Of a stretch of 9,421 bases of DNA, positions 6,996-9,421 are shown in pieces. Numbering within the stretch: position 1 is the stretch's first letter; each line of letters begins with the position of its first letter. The position numbers were made by a program, and so were the translations under genes. The stretch spans positions 1 through 9,421 of the forward strand of contig JALVXV010000201.1 of the NCBI GenBank assembly GCA_027038235.1. Direction: 5' to 3'. This DNA comes from Campylobacterales bacterium. Its GTDB lineage: Bacteria; Campylobacterota; Campylobacteria; Campylobacterales; JALSKU01. Below the pieces are notes generated by a model. The model saw only the letters and a program-made list of their open reading frames with translations. It was not told where the DNA came from and searched no databases.

Positions 6996-7629
6996 AATTT
7001 AATAATATATCTATAATATATATTGCTGGGTAAAAAAACCAGTTAGATAGTGGTGTTGCTATAAAGATTATAAGTATTATCATTCCATATCTTTCAAGAC
7101 TATTTAGCAAGTTAGCCACCATATCAGCCTTAATAATTTTAGCAAAATATTCCAATGCATGAGCCCCATCTAATGGTGGAATGGGATAGAGATTGAAAAC
7201 TCCAAGAACTACATTGTAAACCACCAACATATAGAGCAAATAACCCACAAAAGAGCCGACCTCATTAAAATATGGAAATATAAAAGAGGATACAATAGCT
7301 AAAAAGAAGTTATATGTAATACCTGCTAAACTTACCGCTATCGCCCCACTATATCCACCATTTCTTACAACAGTTCTTATATCTACAGGCACTGGCTTTG
7401 CCCATCCAAACATAAAAGGTGCACCGCTAAAGTATAAAATCGCAGGTAGTATTATGGTGCCTACTGGATCTATATGTACTATTGGATTGATACTAAGCCT
7501 TCTTGCATTTTTTGCAGTATTATCACCATATTTATATGCAACAAGACCATGCATGATCTCATGACCTATGATGGCTATCATAAGAGCTAAGATAGCCGCA
7601 ATTGTTTCTATATAATTCATATCACTCAT
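6994..7629 (-). CDS. Site-2-type intramembrane metalloprotease, M50 family
   Basis: M50B proteases are multi-pass membrane zinc enzymes that cleave within membrane helices. The protein is 211 aa from ATG at 7629; the preceding TTG at 7632 is only two bases from AAAGGA, while the ATG has normal spacing. The zinc motif GHEIMHG (22-28) gives His23, Glu24 and His27. NLYPIPPLDGAH (146-157) supplies the third ligand, Asp154. The middle stretch NPIVHIDPVG (48-57) and FGWAKPVPV (74-82) is typical of the short bacterial group that lacks PDZ and CBS domains. The usual 'AGP..N' has become AGITYN (102-107). Membrane helices are near 7-30, 56-72, 95-120, 126-148 and 178-208. The gene order lepB-M50-rpiB matches H. 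pylori as I recall it. The substrate is unknown. Its stop abuts a heptamer array and its start follows an octamer array. Confidence 0.9.
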   Translation of the reverse strand: MSDMNYIETIAAILALMIAIIGHEIMHGLVAYKYGDNTAKNARRLSINPIVHIDPVGTIILPAILYFSGAPFMFGWAKPVPVDIRTVVRNGGYSGAIAVSLAGITYNFFLAIVSSFIFPYFNEVGSFVGYLLYMLVVYNVVLGVFNLYPIPPLDGAHALEYFAKIIKADMVANLLNSLERYGMIILIIFIATPLSNWFFYPAIYIIDILLN

Positions 7630-7660
7630 CAATTTCCTTTATTTAGCACCGCTAACAAAA

Positions 7661-7740
7661 ACTCTTAGCTTCTTTACCCCTATCCACCTTTACCCCTTTA
7701 CTCCTTTACCCCTTTACTCCTTTACCCCTATACCCCTATA
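7661..7740 (-). repeat. G-rich octamer tandem array directly after the lepB stop codon
   Basis: On the minus strand, immediately after the lepB TAA, there are nine gap-free 8-bp units plus one degenerate unit. In order they are TATAGGGG, TATAGGGG, TAAAGGAG, TAAAGGGG, TAAAGGAG, TAAAGGGG, TAAAGGTG, GATAGGGG, TAAAGAAG and CTAAGAGT. Two unit types partly alternate, giving a 16-bp higher-order period. Decay towards the M50 side suggests older units there. Five units carry GGGG, so the lepB-M50 mRNA could form a G-quadruplex. Several units also look like ribosome-binding sites. The array occupies most of the 111-base gap between the genes. Confidence 0.93.
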
Positions 7741-8592
7741 TTATTTAAGTATCACACTCTTATCTATATATTTTTTATTTAGTTGAAGTTCATCTATACT
7801 TCTGCCTACTCTATTCCATCTTATTTTATAATTTTTATCCCAGCTAAAGTAAACAAACCATGGCTTTCCTACAATATCTCGATAAGCTACACTTCCCCAA
7901 AATCTACTATCATTACTATGGTCTCTATTGTCTCCCATCATAAAGTATCTCTCTTTTGGCACCTTAAGATAAAAAGCATTTAGAGGTAAATTATCATCAT
8001 ATTTTGGTAAAGAGTCTATCATCATTGGTTGCATAGCAAACTCTCCAGCACTCACAAATAGCAATATTTGATCAAATAGATTTACATTTTTATCATACTG
8101 AATACCTGGATATTTTAGCATATATGGATTTAGCACCCAAAGCTTACCAAGTATTTTAAAAATTTTATTTGATGGATAGTGCTTTTTTATCCAATCATCA
8201 CCCTCTCTAAAGTGAATATAGAGCCTTTTTTCTTGAAAGATTACCTCATCTCCCCCAAGTGCTACACACCTCTTTACATAGTGTATCTTGGTATTTTTTG
8301 GATACCTAAAAACAACTATATCACCCCTTTTTGGTTTATCACCATCTATAATATGACCATCTCCTCTAAAATCAGGAAGTACTGGCCATTCAAGCCAAGG
8401 TATATGAGGTACAGGCACCCCATAAGCAAACTTTTTTACAAAAAGATGATCTCCTATCAAAAGAGTTCTTTTCATCGACCCACTTGGTATGACAAAAGCT
8501 TGAGCGATAAAAAATATCACAAGAAGTACGATAATAATCGTACCAGTCCAACTATTTGAAAAATCGTATAACTTTTTTAGTTTTTCTTTCAC
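7741..8592 (-). CDS. lepB: Signal peptidase I
   Basis: LepB is the inner-membrane serine protease that removes signal peptides from proteins exported by Sec or Tat; its catalytic domain faces the periplasm. The protein is 283 aa. One membrane anchor lies at about 16-34. Box B, IPSGSM (35-40), carries the nucleophile Ser39. Box D, HYVKRCVALGGD (104-115), carries the general base Lys107. Box E is MGDNRDHSNDSRFWG (219-233). A region of about 80 residues between boxes D and E (about 120-205) is longer than the minimal Gram-positive type and fits a Gram-negative enzyme. The start is GTG at 8592, seven bases from AAAGGA (8600-8605). That ribosome site lies in a perfect small inverted repeat. Repeat arrays occupy both flanks of the gene. 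Confidence 0.96.
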   Translation of the reverse strand: MKEKLKKLYDFSNSWTGTIIIVLLVIFFIAQAFVIPSGSMKRTLLIGDHLFVKKFAYGVPVPHIPWLEWPVLPDFRGDGHIIDGDKPKRGDIVVFRYPKNTKIHYVKRCVALGGDEVIFQEKRLYIHFREGDDWIKKHYPSNKIFKILGKLWVLNPYMLKYPGIQYDKNVNLFDQILLFVSAGEFAMQPMMIDSLPKYDDNLPLNAFYLKVPKERYFMMGDNRDHSNDSRFWGSVAYRDIVGKPWFVYFSWDKNYKIRWNRVGRSIDELQLNKKYIDKSVILK

Positions 8593-8594
8593 AA

Positions 8595-8613
8595 TAAAAT
8601 CCTTTGGATTTTA
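8595..8613 (-). promoter_or_regulatory. Small inverted repeat enclosing the lepB ribosome-binding site
   Basis: On the minus strand TAAAATCC, AAA, GGATTTTA form a perfect 8-bp stem with a 3-base loop ending three bases before the lepB GTG. The ribosome site AAAGGA occupies the loop and the first three bases of the second stem half, so folding would partly hide it. Only two of eight pairs are G-C, so stability is low and the match may be chance in AT-rich sequence. Confidence 0.4.
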
Positions 8614-8710
8614 GCTTAGAGCTTAGAGCTGAGTGCTAAGAGCTTTTTTATAAAATATAGCTTTGTCATATTTAAAGCTCTTGGCTCTATGCTCTTGGCT
8701 CTGAGCTTAG
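8613..8710. repeat. Heptamer inverted-arm repeat element between folD and lepB
   Basis: This is a second copy of the design seen before rpiB, with a shorter core of 33 bases. The arm next to lepB (8613-8643) reads AGC, TTAGAGC, TTAGAGC, TGAGTGC, TAAGAGC, then a T-run. The facing arm (8677-8710) reads GCTCTTG, GCTCTAT, GCTCTTG, GCTCTGA, GCTTAG; its complement is TCAGAGC, CAAGAGC, ATAGAGC, CAAGAGC. The lepB-side arm shares most of a 17-base stretch with the rpiB-side arm of the other element. The folD-side arm covers the folD stop codon and its last seven sense codons. Confidence 0.8.
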
Positions 8711-9421
8711 TTTGGTGGCTTTTATAGTATTTGATAAAAGCATTGCTATTGTCATAGGTCCTACACCTCCTGGAACAGGGGTGATATATGAACACTTTGG
8801 TGCTACATTTTCATAATCAACATCACCTACAAGTTTGCCATTTTCAAGCCTATTTATACCTATATCTATCACTATGGCACCATCTTTTACCATATCTTTA
8901 GTAATTAGTCCAGCTTTTCCTACAGCTACGATAATAATATCAGCTCTTTTTGTATGCTCTTTTAAATCTTTTGTATAGATATGACAAATATCAACAGTAG
9001 CAAACTCATTTAAAAGAAGTGCTGCCATAGGTTTTCCTACTATATTACTGGCTCCAACTATACAGACATCTTTACCCTTTACATCTATATTGTACTCTTG
9101 AAATATCTTCATGACACCAAGGGGTGTACAAGGCACAAAAGAGTCAAGATTTAAAGATAGTCTTCCCATGTTGTATGGATGAAACCCATCTACATCCTTT
9201 TTGGGATCTATTGATTCTAAGATTTTTGTCTGATTTATATCAGATGGGAGTGGAAGTTGCACTAAGATACCATTTATATTTTGATTTTCATTCATAAGCT
9301 TTATGGTATCTATGATAGCCTCCTCTTTGATATTTTTGGGCATTTCATGAACGATAGAGTAAATACCAACCTCTTTACAAGCCTCAGCCTTTTTCTTGAC
9401 ATATACTTGACTAGCAGGATC
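8687..9421 (-). CDS. folD: Bifunctional methylenetetrahydrofolate dehydrogenase/cyclohydrolase, 5' end cut by the right edge
   Basis: FolD converts 5,10-methylene-THF to 10-formyl-THF in the cytoplasm, feeding purine and formyl-Met synthesis. The visible 244 residues are in frame to the window edge and begin DPASQVYVKKKAEAC, so about 35-40 N-terminal residues are missing; the internal ATG at 9343 is not the start. The lysine in YVKKKAEAC is the catalytic one of the family. Also present are ILVQLPLP, DVDGFHP, PCTPLGV, the nucleotide-binding IVGASNIVGKP and the C-terminal PVPGGVGPMTIAMLL. The binding motif has Ala where many FolD proteins have Arg (GRS). The last seven residues, LSSEPRA, are encoded by a heptamer repeat array and lie beyond the usual end of the family. 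It is the first visible gene of the cluster; its promoter is outside the window. Confidence 0.96.
   Translation of the reverse strand, partial: DPASQVYVKKKAEACKEVGIYSIVHEMPKNIKEEAIIDTIKLMNENQNINGILVQLPLPSDINQTKILESIDPKKDVDGFHPYNMGRLSLNLDSFVPCTPLGVMKIFQEYNIDVKGKDVCIVGASNIVGKPMAALLLNEFATVDICHIYTKDLKEHTKRADIIIVAVGKAGLITKDMVKDGAIVIDIGINRLENGKLVGDVDYENVAPKCSYITPVPGGVGPMTIAMLLSNTIKATKLSSEPRA

Noticed and set aside
7652..7687. An 11-codon GTG-initiated frame at the end of the octamer array, a possible leader peptide
   Set aside because: The ribosome-like site is just a repeat unit and the peptide has no regulatory codon run.
7661..7740. CRISPR array
   Set aside because: Units are 8 bp and contiguous, with no unique spacers and no cas genes.
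8179..8559. Plus-strand open frame of 126 codons opposite lepB
   Set aside because: It mirrors lepB codons and shows no family motif or start signal.

Overview
This AT-rich window fits Campylobacterota (the former Epsilonproteobacteria), most likely a Sulfurimonas- or Sulfurovum-like relative. The assignment rests on protein character and gene order. As I recall it, Helicobacter pylori carries ychF, pepA, a DedA gene, apt, a small unknown gene, rpiB, an M50 gene, lepB and folD in this same order, and Campylobacter jejuni keeps part of it. That comparison is from memory and was not searched.

Layout: a 5' fragment of an unrecognised gene (1-278, minus) lies divergent to a PAS-domain gene (331-1032, plus). 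The PAS gene runs tail-to-tail into a long minus-strand cluster, overlapping its last gene by 11 bp. In transcription order the cluster is folD (cut by the right edge), lepB, an M50 site-2-type protease, rpiB, a membrane-anchored coiled-coil protein, a 30-residue membrane microprotein missed by size cut-offs, apt, trpB, a DedA-family protein, pepA and ychF. From rpiB to ychF the genes overlap by 1-4 bases or sit 7-14 bases apart, so translational coupling is likely. The cluster mixes one-carbon metabolism, protein export and membrane proteolysis, the pentose phosphate pathway, purine salvage, tryptophan synthesis, peptide turnover and a ribosome-associated ATPase. It reads as a housekeeping operon, not a single pathway.

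The three larger gaps, folD-lepB, lepB-M50 and M50-rpiB, are the unusual part. Each is filled with short tandem repeats. Two gaps hold facing heptamer arrays (unit about TTAGAGC or TAAGAGC) that form inverted arms around an AT-rich core. The third holds a G-rich octamer array (unit TAAAGGGG, TAAAGGAG or TATAGGGG). All three arrays begin at the stop codon of the preceding gene. In folD the array runs through the stop codon and supplies the last seven residues of the protein.

I see no phage, insertion sequence, CRISPR, tRNA, rRNA or defence system. The best leads are the repeat family, the 30-residue ORF in frame behind an amber stop, the trpB placed between apt and dedA without trpA, and the PAS protein with a kinase-like but catalytically empty C-terminal half. 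No gene-free stretch exceeds 300 bases.
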